DNA of 64,000 nucleotides from the NCBI GenBank assembly GCA_910579185.1, contig CAJTTG010000004.1, positions 1-64,000 on the forward strand. Reading direction: 5' to 3'. The notes under the pieces were generated by a model. It searched no databases. It saw nothing but the letters and a program-made list of their open reading frames with translations, and was not told the DNA's origin. The stretch comes from an uncultured Muribaculaceae bacterium (GTDB taxonomy: Bacteria; Bacteroidota; Bacteroidia; Bacteroidales; Muribaculaceae). The translations under genes and the position numbers were made by a program. Shown one piece after another: positions 27,301-35,386 of the stretch (position 1 is the stretch's first letter; each line of letters begins with the position of its first letter).

Positions 27301-29079
27301 ATGTCAAATTCCGTTTTATTAAACATGAGGCACTACACAATTGATGAATTGAGACAGATGCGTGAATCTGAGGATCACGTTGAATTCAAAAAAGGAGAAC
27401 ATGGCAATGTTTCATACAATGGCTATGGAAAAGATAAACCTAATGATCGTCGGCGGTGCATCTTGGGATATGTAGCGGCTCTGTGTAATGAAGGTGGGGG
27501 ACGACTTGTTATTGGTATGCATGACACATATCCCCATAAAGTTACAGGGACAAAACAATGCATAAATGCAATCGGGCAGTTAGAAAGTGACATTTATAGA
27601 GATCTTGGTATTCGTCCAGAAATATATGAACTTTATGAAGACAATATTAATAAAACCGGACGTGTTCTTGTTATTGAGATTCCACCACATCCAATTGGAA
27701 AAGTTTTCAAATTTGAAGATGTCGCCCTTATGCGTGTTGGTGAAGAATTGAAACCAATGGATGACAAAACATTCATCTCCATTATTCAAGAATCAGAACC
27801 AGACTTCTCCGAACAAATATGTTATGGCGTTACAATTGATGATTTAGACAAAGAAGCCATAAGAGTCCTTAAAGAAAAATATGCAAAAAAACAAAAAAAT
27901 GATTCTTTTAAAGCACTTTCCGATCATCAGGCTCTAAGCGATCTGAAACTCATAATTGGAGACAAAGTTACAAATGCTGCGATCCTACTCGTTGGGAAAG
28001 AATGCATAATTAATAAAATCTATCCTCAAGCAAAAGTAATGCTTGAATATAGGAATACTGAGAATCAGATACATTTTGATAATCGCAAAGTTTTTGGACA
28101 ACCATTTTTCCTACTAATTGACAACCTATGGGAAGAAATTAATAGACGTAATGGTTCCATTCCAATACGAGAAGGCGCTTATATATTCGATATTCCTTTC
28201 TTCAATGAAGATGTAATACGCGAAATTGTAAATAACGCCTTCGCCCATCGAGACTATCGCTTTAATAGCGAAATTGTGATAAAACTTTATCCAACAAAAT
28301 TCACAATAGTAAATGGCGGTGGATTTCCTCTTGGGGTATCTATTGATAATCTGTTAACCGTACCAAGCACTCCTCGTAACAGACTCATAGCAGATGTTCT
28401 ATCCAAAACCGGAATCGTCGAAAGATCTGGTCAAGGTATTGATAAGATATTCCTTTATACACTTTCAGAGGGAAAGCCAAAACCAGATTATTCAAAAACT
28501 GATGATTTTATGGTAACAGCAACTTTATCTGCCACTATTAAAGATACCGGATTTGCCCTGTACATTCAGAGCATACAGGAAGAACTTCTTAATGATAAAA
28601 AACTAACTGTATTTGATGTACTTGCGTTATGTGAAATTCGCGATGGTGCAAAACGGCCATCTAATAAAGAAGTTACTGCCACTTTAGAAAAAATCGGAGC
28701 TATAGAAAAACATGGCAAAACCAATGCTCAATACTACATATTGCCTCGAAAATATTATGAAATGAGTGGGGATCTTGCTGCATACTCCCTAAAAACTGAT
28801 TGGGACATAAATCAAGTATGGGCTATTCTATGCCCATTCTTACAAAAATATGGCAAAGCTAAACGTGCAGAAATAAACAAGTTATTAGGCGAACATATTT
28901 CTGATAAACAATACAGAAATTACATGGAAGAATTCAAATCTAAAGGACTGATCCGCACAGAAGGAGAAAGAGGTCAGATGACTTATTTTCTTGGTTCCAA
29001 TTATAAAGCTCACAACGAAATTATCAATAAAGCTCTCGAAATTGGACTTACAGAACTACACAATAAAGGAAAAATATAA
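27301..29079 (+). CDS. AlbA_2/Schlafen-type ATP-binding putative regulator
   Basis: 592 residues. N-terminal AlbA_2 (Schlafen AAA_4) domain at about 15-135 (DHVEFKKGEHGN, GGGRLVIGMHD). A GHKL-type HATPase_c_4 region lies at about 310-385 (NNAFAHRDYR, GGGFPLG, TGIVERSGQGIDKIF). C-terminal winged-helix-like segments follow (PSNKEVTATLEKIGAIEKHG; GKAKRAEINKLLG). Often annotated as RecG-like or transcriptional regulator; real function is unclear, and some relatives occur in defence or mobile islands. AT-rich codon use unlike its neighbours suggests recent acquisition. The protein ends NKGKI and is followed by in-frame Lys-Gly-Gly-stop repeats. Confidence 0.83.
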   Translation: MSNSVLLNMRHYTIDELRQMRESEDHVEFKKGEHGNVSYNGYGKDKPNDRRRCILGYVAALCNEGGGRLVIGMHDTYPHKVTGTKQCINAIGQLESDIYRDLGIRPEIYELYEDNINKTGRVLVIEIPPHPIGKVFKFEDVALMRVGEELKPMDDKTFISIIQESEPDFSEQICYGVTIDDLDKEAIRVLKEKYAKKQKNDSFKALSDHQALSDLKLIIGDKVTNAAILLVGKECIINKIYPQAKVMLEYRNTENQIHFDNRKVFGQPFFLLIDNLWEEINRRNGSIPIREGAYIFDIPFFNEDVIREIVNNAFAHRDYRFNSEIVIKLYPTKFTIVNGGGFPLGVSIDNLLTVPSTPRNRLIADVLSKTGIVERSGQGIDKIFLYTLSEGKPKPDYSKTDDFMVTATLSATIKDTGFALYIQSIQEELLNDKKLTVFDVLALCEIRDGAKRPSNKEVTATLEKIGAIEKHGKTNAQYYILPRKYYEMSGDLAAYSLKTDWDINQVWAILCPFLQKYGKAKRAEINKLLGEHISDKQYRNYMEEFKSKGLIRTEGERGQMTYFLGSNYKAHNEIINKALEIGLTELHNKGKI

Positions 29080-29089
29080 AAGGGCGGAT
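29078..29089 (+). repeat. isolated copy of the AAAAGGGCGGAT unit overlapping the AlbA-gene stop
   Basis: One exact 12-bp unit begins inside the TAA stop codon of the AlbA-type gene. It is 87 bp (29 codons) before the four-copy array, thus in the same phase, and both are followed by AACAA. Confidence 0.85.
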
Positions 29090-29164
29090 AACAATAACCA
29101 AATCTAATAATTTACATTATTTTAAATATTATAAAATACTTATTATCAATAAATTAAAAATAAT

Positions 29165-29212
29165 AAAAGGGCGGATAAAAGGGCGGATAAAAGGGCGGAT
29201 AAAAGGGCGGAT
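29165..29212 (+). repeat. four perfect tandem copies of a 12-bp unit
   Basis: AAAAGGGCGGAT is repeated four times without change. The period is a multiple of three. In the frame of the preceding gene every unit reads Lys-Gly-Gly-stop; in another frame it reads Lys-Gly-Arg-Ile repeats. The tract lies between that gene and the promoter of the next plus-strand operon. Confidence 0.95.
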
Positions 29213-29239
29213 AACAACCTCTTTATTTAGATTGAGTGA

Positions 29240-29271
29240 ATTGCAGGAATGGGCATAATTTCCTACATTTG
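29240..29271 (+). promoter_or_regulatory. promoter of the epimerase-aroQ-pyk operon
   Basis: ATTG (29240-29243), 20-bp spacer, TACATTTG (29264-29271), an exact -7 element with a one-mismatch -33. The ATG is 26 bp further on. Confidence 0.65.
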
Positions 29272-29297
29272 CAAAATATCATTAACTTCGATTCGAT

Positions 29298-30350
29298 ATG
29301 ACCGAAAACAATGCGAAGAAACGGGTGCTCGTGGTCGGTGCCGGTGGTTTCATAGGCGGTTTCATTGCTGCCGAAGCTCTGAAAAGGGGTTTCGAAACTT
29401 GGGTTGCCGTCAGGGAATCAACCTCACGCAAATGGCTTACAGATCAAAAGTTACATTTTCTTGTACTTGACTATGACGACGAAGCTGCAATGGAGCGCGA
29501 ACTTGCCGACGCAATGCCCGAGGGTGAACGATGGGATTATATAGTCTATAATCTGGGAGCGACAAAGTGTGTCAATTTCGCCGACTTCAACCGCATCAAC
29601 TATCTCTACCTGCGTTCTTTCACCGAAGCTCTGCGCAAAAGTGGTAAAATGCCTGAACGACTGCTATTCATGAGTTCACTCAGTGCCCTTGGCCCCGGCG
29701 ACGAAACCACCTACGAGCCTATGACATCGCGCATGATCCCGAACCCCAACACTCGCTATGGTGTGTCGAAGATCAAGGCGGAAACATTTCTGGAAACATG
29801 TCCCGATGTGCCTTGGACAATTTTCCGCCCGACGGGTGTCTACGGCCCACACGAAAAGGACTATCTGATGATGATACAGTCGATAGACAACCACTGGGAT
29901 TTCGGCGTGGGATTCCGCCGCCAGATGCTGACATTCATCTATGTGGAAGATCTGGTCAATGCCATATTCGATGCCATCGTCTCTCCGAATACCCTTAAAA
30001 AGAAATATATCATCTCCGAAGACCGGGCTTATACGCAGAAAGAGTTCCGCCGGATAGTGGCTCGTGAACTCGGTGGGAAATGGGTTATTCCGGTGCGGTT
30101 GCCAATGTGGGCTGTCTATGCTGCATCGACTGTGGCCGAACGTATCGGCACATTAAAAGGCAAGCCGTCGACCCTCAACCGCGACAAATACAAAATCATG
30201 AAGCAGCGCAACTGGAATTGCGATATCTCGGATGCCGTGCGCGACTTCGGCTTCACACCCCGTTTTTCACTCGAACGCGGAATCCATGAGACCGTGAAAG
30301 CCTATCTTGAGAACAAAAAAGCCGACAAGGAGCGGCAGAAAACGAAATAA
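29298..30350 (+). CDS. NAD-dependent epimerase/dehydratase family protein (extended SDR)
   Basis: 350 residues. N-terminal Rossmann motif VLVVGAGGFIGGFIAAEAL and catalytic YGVSKIKAE (Tyr-x3-Lys), preceded by MSSLSALGPGD with the Ser. Extended SDRs of this kind act on nucleotide sugars, sterols or flavonoid-like carbonyls; the substrate is unknown. The C-terminus has the usual RFSLERGIHETVKAYL helix for Bacteroidales members. First gene of a five-gene plus-strand unit. Confidence 0.87.
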   Translation: MTENNAKKRVLVVGAGGFIGGFIAAEALKRGFETWVAVRESTSRKWLTDQKLHFLVLDYDDEAAMERELADAMPEGERWDYIVYNLGATKCVNFADFNRINYLYLRSFTEALRKSGKMPERLLFMSSLSALGPGDETTYEPMTSRMIPNPNTRYGVSKIKAETFLETCPDVPWTIFRPTGVYGPHEKDYLMMIQSIDNHWDFGVGFRRQMLTFIYVEDLVNAIFDAIVSPNTLKKKYIISEDRAYTQKEFRRIVARELGGKWVIPVRLPMWAVYAASTVAERIGTLKGKPSTLNRDKYKIMKQRNWNCDISDAVRDFGFTPRFSLERGIHETVKAYLENKKADKERQKTK

Positions 30351-30351
30351 T

Positions 30352-30633
30352 ATGCTGCCTGCACCCCCTACCACTCCACGCTGGTTTACGGCAGTAGCCA
30401 TTCTGCTGCTGCTCCCCGTGTTCCAGTTTCCGTACCTGCTCGGAATTGTTCCTGCCGATGGGCCGGCACGCACAATGCTATGGATCTATCCTTTCTACGC
30501 CATTGTAGCCGCCTATCTCGCATGGCAATGCTACCCTCAGCGACGCGCACTCGCATGGGTGCTGCTCTCCCTGCTGCTGCTGAGCCATGTAGCAATCTGG
30601 ATTTTATGCACAACAGCCAACCAACTGAATTAA
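30352..30633 (+). CDS. small membrane protein
   Basis: 93 residues from the ATG at 30352, one base past the stop of the epimerase gene; a longer frame beginning at 30307 would overlap the epimerase and is less likely. Three hydrophobic segments are visible (FTAVAILLLLPVFQFPYLLG, MLWIYPFYAIVAAYLAW, ALAWVLLSLLLLSHVAIWIL). No family recognised. The tight spacing (1 bp before, 7 bp after) suggests it is translated with the operon. Confidence 0.72.
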   Translation: MLPAPPTTPRWFTAVAILLLLPVFQFPYLLGIVPADGPARTMLWIYPFYAIVAAYLAWQCYPQRRALAWVLLSLLLLSHVAIWILCTTANQLN

Positions 30634-30640
30634 CACAGCA

Positions 30641-31063
30641 ATGAAAATACTTATAATCAACGGTCCCAACCTCAATCTTCTGGGTATGCGCCAGCCTGAG
30701 ATCTACGGGACAGAATCGATGGAACAGTATCTCGAATTCCTGAAGGAATGCTACAAAGAAGCTGATATTGAATATTTCCAAAGCAATCATGAAGGCGATA
30801 TCGTAGACCAGATACAGCGCGTTGGCTACGACATCGACGAATATGCCGGAATAGTTCTCAACGCCGGTGCCTATACCCACACCTCTCTTGCAATTGCCGA
30901 TGCCATAGCAGCTGTCAAGCTGCCTGTGGTGGAAGTCCACATTTCAAATGTGGCCGCACGCGAGGAAATACGCCGTAGATCTTTTATAGCCCCGGTGTGC
31001 CGCGGAACAATAGCCGGATTCGGGATGGACAGTTACCGTCTTGCCATAGAAGCCCTGCTATGA
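30641..31063 (+). CDS. aroQ: type II 3-dehydroquinate dehydratase
   Basis: 140 residues, typical length. Dehydrates 3-dehydroquinate to 3-dehydroshikimate in the shikimate pathway; forms dodecamers. Family motifs: NGPNLNLLGMRQPEIYG at the N-terminus with the lid-loop Arg and catalytic Tyr, FQSNHEGDIVDQI, LNAGAYTHTSLAIADAI, and VEVHISN with the catalytic His. Its stop overlaps the pyruvate kinase start by 4 bp (ATGA). Confidence 0.96.
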   Translation: MKILIINGPNLNLLGMRQPEIYGTESMEQYLEFLKECYKEADIEYFQSNHEGDIVDQIQRVGYDIDEYAGIVLNAGAYTHTSLAIADAIAAVKLPVVEVHISNVAAREEIRRRSFIAPVCRGTIAGFGMDSYRLAIEALL

Positions 31064-32085
31064 ATACCGGAGAGACACGTGTGATGGCCACCGTCACCGC
31101 CACCATTGTTAAGAATCGGGATCTGATGGAGCGGATGCACGCCGCCGGAATGGAAGGTGTCAGAATCAATTCCGCCCACATAGAACCATCCGATATGCCT
31201 CAGCTCACTGCTGACATACGCCATTGTTGCCCCGGAATCACTGTACTCATGGACACCAAGGGGCCCGAGATGCGCACAACTGCCCTCGGCAGTCCGCTGA
31301 CACTCCTTGACGGTGATAGGATCCACATAATATCGGACACCGACGACACACCATCCACCCCTGAGTGCATCCGCATCAACGTGCCCGATCTGGAGAAGCA
31401 CCTATCCATAGGGCAGACCATACGCTTTGACGACGGAGCGATAACGGCAACCATATCCGCAATCGAAGGCAACAGTATAGAGTTGACTATACTTTCCGGT
31501 GGAATACTCGGATCGAGAAAGACCATGACAGCGGAGAATTTCGACAGCCGCTATCTGCCGGCCATCAGCCGTCGCGACGGGCTCAACATCCGAGCCGCCG
31601 TAGAAGCCGGGATTGACATTATAGCCCACTCATTCGTACGCTCGGCCGATGATGTACGTGCCGTGAAAGAACTGATCAAAGGTTCGGATGTCAAAGTCTA
31701 CGCAAAGATAGAATGCCGTCAGGCTCTTGACAATCTCGACGAGATCATACGTGAGGCCGACGGAATCCTTGTGGCACGCGGCGATCTCGGCACAGCCATC
31801 GACCCATGCCTGATACCGGCGGTCCAGGCCGATGTGATCCTGAGATGCCGTCGGGCCGGACGTCCTACAATCGTGGCTACCCAGATATTGCAATCCATGA
31901 CCACATCACCACGTCCCACACGCGCCGAACTCAGCGACATAGCCCTCGGAGTGATGGAAGGAACCGACTGGCTGCTGCTATGCGGCGAAACCGCACAGGG
32001 GCAGTACCCCGTTGAATGCATAGACATAATGAAACGAACCATAGAGATAACCGCCAAACACAATCTGCAATGCAAGATCAGCTGA
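31060..32085 (+). CDS. pyk: short pyruvate kinase, catalytic domain only
   Basis: 341 residues from the ATG overlapping the aroQ stop; an upstream in-frame Met at 30997 lies inside aroQ and is less likely. The phosphoenolpyruvate/ADP barrel is present: GVRINSAH, DTKGPEMRT, the B-domain, VYAKIECRQALDNLDEI with the metal-site Glu, LVARGDLG, TQILQSM and SPRPTRAELSDIALGVMEGTD. It stops just after GETAQGQYPVE, so the ~130-residue C-terminal allosteric domain of normal (~470-residue) enzymes is absent. Also odd: the usual N-terminal T-K-I-V-x-T-I-G-P is replaced by TRVMATVTATIV. Confidence 0.85.
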   Translation: MNTGETRVMATVTATIVKNRDLMERMHAAGMEGVRINSAHIEPSDMPQLTADIRHCCPGITVLMDTKGPEMRTTALGSPLTLLDGDRIHIISDTDDTPSTPECIRINVPDLEKHLSIGQTIRFDDGAITATISAIEGNSIELTILSGGILGSRKTMTAENFDSRYLPAISRRDGLNIRAAVEAGIDIIAHSFVRSADDVRAVKELIKGSDVKVYAKIECRQALDNLDEIIREADGILVARGDLGTAIDPCLIPAVQADVILRCRRAGRPTIVATQILQSMTTSPRPTRAELSDIALGVMEGTDWLLLCGETAQGQYPVECIDIMKRTIEITAKHNLQCKIS

Positions 32086-32711
32086 GCGAATACATTGCCA
32101 ACCATATATCTCCGGAACCCGACCTGCTGGCCGAGACATATCTGCACACACAGATCCATCATCTCTATCCACGCATGTGTTCCGGCCACATTCAAGGGCG
32201 TATTCTTAAAATGCTGACAGCCATGATACGCCCCAAAAAGGTTCTGGAACTGGGCACATTCACGGGTTATTCCGCTCTATGCATAGCTGAAGGAATGCCT
32301 GAGGATGCCCATCTGCATACCGTTGAGATCGACGATGAGATGGAAGATGAACTGCTCACGCGGTTCGCACGGTCGGCAGCCGCTGACAGAATCCATCTCC
32401 ATATCGGCGATGCGCTTGAGGTTGTGCCTACGCTTGAGAACGAAGCACCGTTCGACATGGTGTTTATCGACGCGAACAAACGCCACTATCCGGAATATTT
32501 TGAAATGACGGTGAAAATGGTGCGGCCCGGCGGATTTATAATAGCCGACAATACCTTATGGGATGGAAAAGTGGCAGAAGCAGAGCCTGCTACCGATCCT
32601 CAGACACGTGGAATAATGAAATTCAATGATATTGTGGCGCGTGATCCACGGGTAGAGACCGCCATGATACCGCTGCGCGACGGACTTACAATACTGCGCG
32701 TGCTTCCCTGA
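32070..32711 (+). CDS. O-methyltransferase, class I SAM-dependent (CCoAMT-like)
   Basis: 213 residues from the ATG at 32070, 16 bp inside the pyruvate kinase gene; an earlier Met at 32016 would overlap more deeply and adds an unconserved tail. SAM-binding motif VLELGTFTGYSALCIAEGMP, then HTVEIDDE, the acidic metal-site region FIDANKRHYPEYF and DNTLWDGKV. Members methylate catechol-like hydroxyls with a divalent metal; the substrate here is unknown. Its stop is 1 bp from the convergent permease gene. Confidence 0.88.
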   Translation: MQDQLSEYIANHISPEPDLLAETYLHTQIHHLYPRMCSGHIQGRILKMLTAMIRPKKVLELGTFTGYSALCIAEGMPEDAHLHTVEIDDEMEDELLTRFARSAAADRIHLHIGDALEVVPTLENEAPFDMVFIDANKRHYPEYFEMTVKMVRPGGFIIADNTLWDGKVAEAEPATDPQTRGIMKFNDIVARDPRVETAMIPLRDGLTILRVLP

Positions 32712-32712
32712 T

Positions 32713-33921
32713 TCACTTTGCAAAGCGCGATGTGAGCCATCCTACGATTCCACCTACCGCTATAATCAGCCCCATCACAATGAGCAGATCAACTGACTCA
32801 ACCCTGACGGGATAGCTTTCTATAGCAAGTTGCGTCGGATCACCTCCAAGCTTGATGAATCCACCGAATTCCTGCGCCAGACTCAAAGCCACACCCAACA
32901 ATATGCCAACAGCACCACCGACGATGCTGATTAGCCAGCCTTCCCACATGAATATACTGCGGATCATTCCCGGGGTGGCACCCATGGCACGCAGGGTCGC
33001 CATATTTCCGCGCTTCTCTATTATCAGCATAGACAGCGTTGAAACCACATTGAACGACGCTATCAGGAAGATGAAAGCGAGCATCACAAATGTGATCCAT
33101 TTCTCTACCGAGATCATCTTGAACGATTCCGCTTCCTGCTCCAGACGCGTCTGAACAACAAAACCATCACCCAGACGCTTCCCTACAGCCGAGCGAGCGT
33201 CCGACTCACTGACACCTGGAGCCAAAGCCAGCTCTATAGCCGTTGCCTCGTTATTGGCATATTCAAGAAGCCCACGGGCTATATGCAACGGCACGATCAC
33301 CCCATGGGAATCGCGGTCGGAATCCTCCGTGCGGTAAACGCCTCCGATAAAAAGCGAATCGGCACGGAATGACGCCATCGGATTAGCCATATTAATCCTG
33401 CCTCTGCGTTTGGGCACATATAGTTTTATGAGCATATCGCCTCCGGGATATGCGCTCAGGCGCACTGCCGTGCCCACACTGAGCGAAGCCACAGGGACAT
33501 CGGTCTCAGAAGTCAGATACATGCCATCTATTATCATTGATGACATATCCGTCACACTATCATATCCAGCCGGCACACCATGCAGATCCACAGCCATCTG
33601 CAAACCGTTGACCATAACCAAAGCATGCTCCTCCACCGTAGGCAAAGCCGCAACCACCTCATCCATGGACAAAAGAGACTCAGCAAGCGAATCGGCATTG
33701 GAAATAACCTTTCCGGCTGAAGCCATTATTTTCAACTGCGGATTGGTACGGGCCACACGACCTGTGGCAAGATCGCTGAAACCATTGAACACCGACAGCA
33801 CACAGACAATAGCCATAGTAGCCACAGCCACCCCGAGCATCGAGACGATCGAGATGACATTGACTGCGTTGTGGCTCTTTTTTGAAAACAGATAGCGCAA
33901 GGCTACCGGCAATGCAAACAT
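32713..33921 (-). CDS. FtsX-like ABC transporter permease (LolC/LolE type)
   Basis: 402 residues. One N-terminal membrane helix (about 22-46), a large periplasmic domain (about 47-265) and three C-terminal helices (about 275-395), matching the MacB_PCD + FtsX layout of lipoprotein-releasing permeases. ARTNPQLKIM and TLSMLIIEKRGNMATLRAMG are family-like blocks. It probably works with a LolD-type ATPase encoded elsewhere to detach lipoproteins from the inner membrane. Co-transcribed 33 bp downstream of rbfA. Confidence 0.87.
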   Translation of the reverse strand: MFALPVALRYLFSKKSHNAVNVISIVSMLGVAVATMAIVCVLSVFNGFSDLATGRVARTNPQLKIMASAGKVISNADSLAESLLSMDEVVAALPTVEEHALVMVNGLQMAVDLHGVPAGYDSVTDMSSMIIDGMYLTSETDVPVASLSVGTAVRLSAYPGGDMLIKLYVPKRRGRINMANPMASFRADSLFIGGVYRTEDSDRDSHGVIVPLHIARGLLEYANNEATAIELALAPGVSESDARSAVGKRLGDGFVVQTRLEQEAESFKMISVEKWITFVMLAFIFLIASFNVVSTLSMLIIEKRGNMATLRAMGATPGMIRSIFMWEGWLISIVGGAVGILLGVALSLAQEFGGFIKLGGDPTQLAIESYPVRVESVDLLIVMGLIIAVGGIVGWLTSRFAK

Positions 33922-33954
33922 TCTGTGTATGATCGGTTACTTTTCCTTTCTTTT

Positions 33955-34335
33955 TTATTCTGCGTCCTGCTCTTCCGAAGCTGCCGGATGCTCTTTGGCA
34001 TCGGCTTCAAGCAGATTGTCGATATTCTGGATATAATCCAGCGAATCATCGAGATAGAATGACAATTCGGGAGTTTTTCTCAGCTGATGACGCACAATCT
34101 GCGCAAGCTCATAGCGAATAGTCTTTGCACTGCTATTGATGCTTTCTATCATTTCCGGAGCCTTTGCACTCGGGAACACTGAAAGATAAGCCTTGGCAGT
34201 CGACAGATCGGGCGACACACGGACCGCACTGACCGATACCAGAACTCCATGTGTTTTTGCCGTCTGGCGGCGGAATATCTCACTCAGCTCCTTTTGGATA
34301 AGCCTTGCGATTTTTGCTTGACGAGTAGTTTCCAT
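33955..34335 (-). CDS. rbfA: 30S ribosome-binding factor A
   Basis: 126 residues; KH-type fold for late 30S subunit maturation and 16S rRNA 5' end processing. Family features: N-terminal RQAKIARLIQKELSEIFRR, central LVSVSAVRVSPDLSTAKAYLSVF, and RYELAQIVRHQLRKTPELSFYLDDSLDY. The acidic tail after residue 110 is species-specific. Confidence 0.93.
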   Translation of the reverse strand: METTRQAKIARLIQKELSEIFRRQTAKTHGVLVSVSAVRVSPDLSTAKAYLSVFPSAKAPEMIESINSSAKTIRYELAQIVRHQLRKTPELSFYLDDSLDYIQNIDNLLEADAKEHPAASEEQDAE

Positions 34336-34415
34336 ATCTTGAATTTTGTATTTAAACCATAAGAGGCATGATCACCTCCATGCTACTATAACAGCCCACA
34401 GGCTGCGTTAGCTCA

Positions 34416-34448
34416 CAAAGTTACATTTTTTTTCCAACATCGCCCAAT
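34416..34448 (-). promoter_or_regulatory. promoter of the rbfA-permease operon
   Basis: On the minus strand, ATTG (complement of 34445-34448), a 21-bp spacer and TAACTTTG (complement of 34416-34423), an exact -7 element, 81 bp before the rbfA start. Confidence 0.62.
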
Positions 34449-34515
34449 TCCGCCTCCCATCACCGGTACATTTTTATAACACGGACAGAGATACTTCCAC
34501 TCTCCACCCCTTTTT

Positions 34516-34547
34516 CTTGCAGTGGAACAGCTTTTTTATTAATTTTG
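34516..34547 (+). promoter_or_regulatory. promoter of the dapB-lepB-wbqC-like operon
   Basis: CTTG (34516-34519), 20-bp spacer, TAATTTTG (34540-34547). The ATG of dapB is 54 bp beyond the -7 element. Confidence 0.65.
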
Positions 34548-34601
34548 CGCAAATGAGGATATTTGCCATATCCTTGATGAATAAGTTAAAACTTTACAAA
34601 T

Positions 34602-35357
34602 ATGAATATAGCATTGATCGGTTATGGCAAAATGGGCCATGCCATCGAACAGATAGCCCTGCAACGGGGACATAAGATCGTTGCGAAAATCGACGTTGAC
34701 AATATGGCAGATTTTGACTCCGACGCTTTCCGAAGCGCCGACGTCGCCATTGAGTTCACCACCCCCAAAAGTGCATTTGACAACTATCTCAGAGCCTTCA
34801 AACAGGGAGTGAAAGTTGTTTCCGGATCCACAGGTTGGACCGACCGCATGGAGGAAATACGCCAGATTTGTGAAAAAGAGGATGCCACTTTTTTCTGGAC
34901 ATCCAACTTCAGTATCGGCGTCAACATCTTCTTTGCCCTCAACAAATATCTTGCAGCCATGATGAATGCATTTCCACAGTATACTCCGGAAATGACCGAG
35001 ATTCACCATATTCACAAACTCGACCATCCATCGGGCACAGCCGTAAGTCTTGCCTCAGGCATAATATCGGAAGATCCGAGAATAGCCGCATGGACTGAAG
35101 ATCCGTCGGAAGCCACCGAAGCAAAAATGCTGATCAACCATCGCCGCGAAGGTGAGGTTCCCGGCACGCACACAATATGCTGGGACTCAGAGGTTGATTC
35201 AATCACAATCACCCATGAAGCCAAGTCGCGCCTCGGATTCGCACTCGGAGCCGTAACTGCTGCCGAATGGGTCGCAACACAGAAAGGATTTCTGACAATG
35301 GACATGCTGATGCACCGGATCATCGCCGATTCTCGCCTTCTTGACATTCTGAAATAA
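34602..35357 (+). CDS. dapB: 4-hydroxy-tetrahydrodipicolinate reductase
   Basis: 251 residues. NAD(P)H-dependent step in lysine/meso-diaminopimelate synthesis. N-terminal GYGKMGHAIEQIA nucleotide-binding motif, STGWTD loop, and the family signature EIHHIHKLDHPSGTAVSLA with catalytic His and Lys. The C-terminal HEAKSRLGFALGAVTAAEWVATQKGF block is normal. First gene of a plus-strand operon with lepB 29 bp downstream. Confidence 0.96.
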   Translation: MNIALIGYGKMGHAIEQIALQRGHKIVAKIDVDNMADFDSDAFRSADVAIEFTTPKSAFDNYLRAFKQGVKVVSGSTGWTDRMEEIRQICEKEDATFFWTSNFSIGVNIFFALNKYLAAMMNAFPQYTPEMTEIHHIHKLDHPSGTAVSLASGIISEDPRIAAWTEDPSEATEAKMLINHRREGEVPGTHTICWDSEVDSITITHEAKSRLGFALGAVTAAEWVATQKGFLTMDMLMHRIIADSRLLDILK

Positions 35358-35386
35358 TCATCGCCTCTCCCACCTCATCCCAACCT

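Noticed and set aside
29165..29212. CRISPR-like array
   Set aside because: Units are 12 bp, directly abutting and without spacers; no cas genes.
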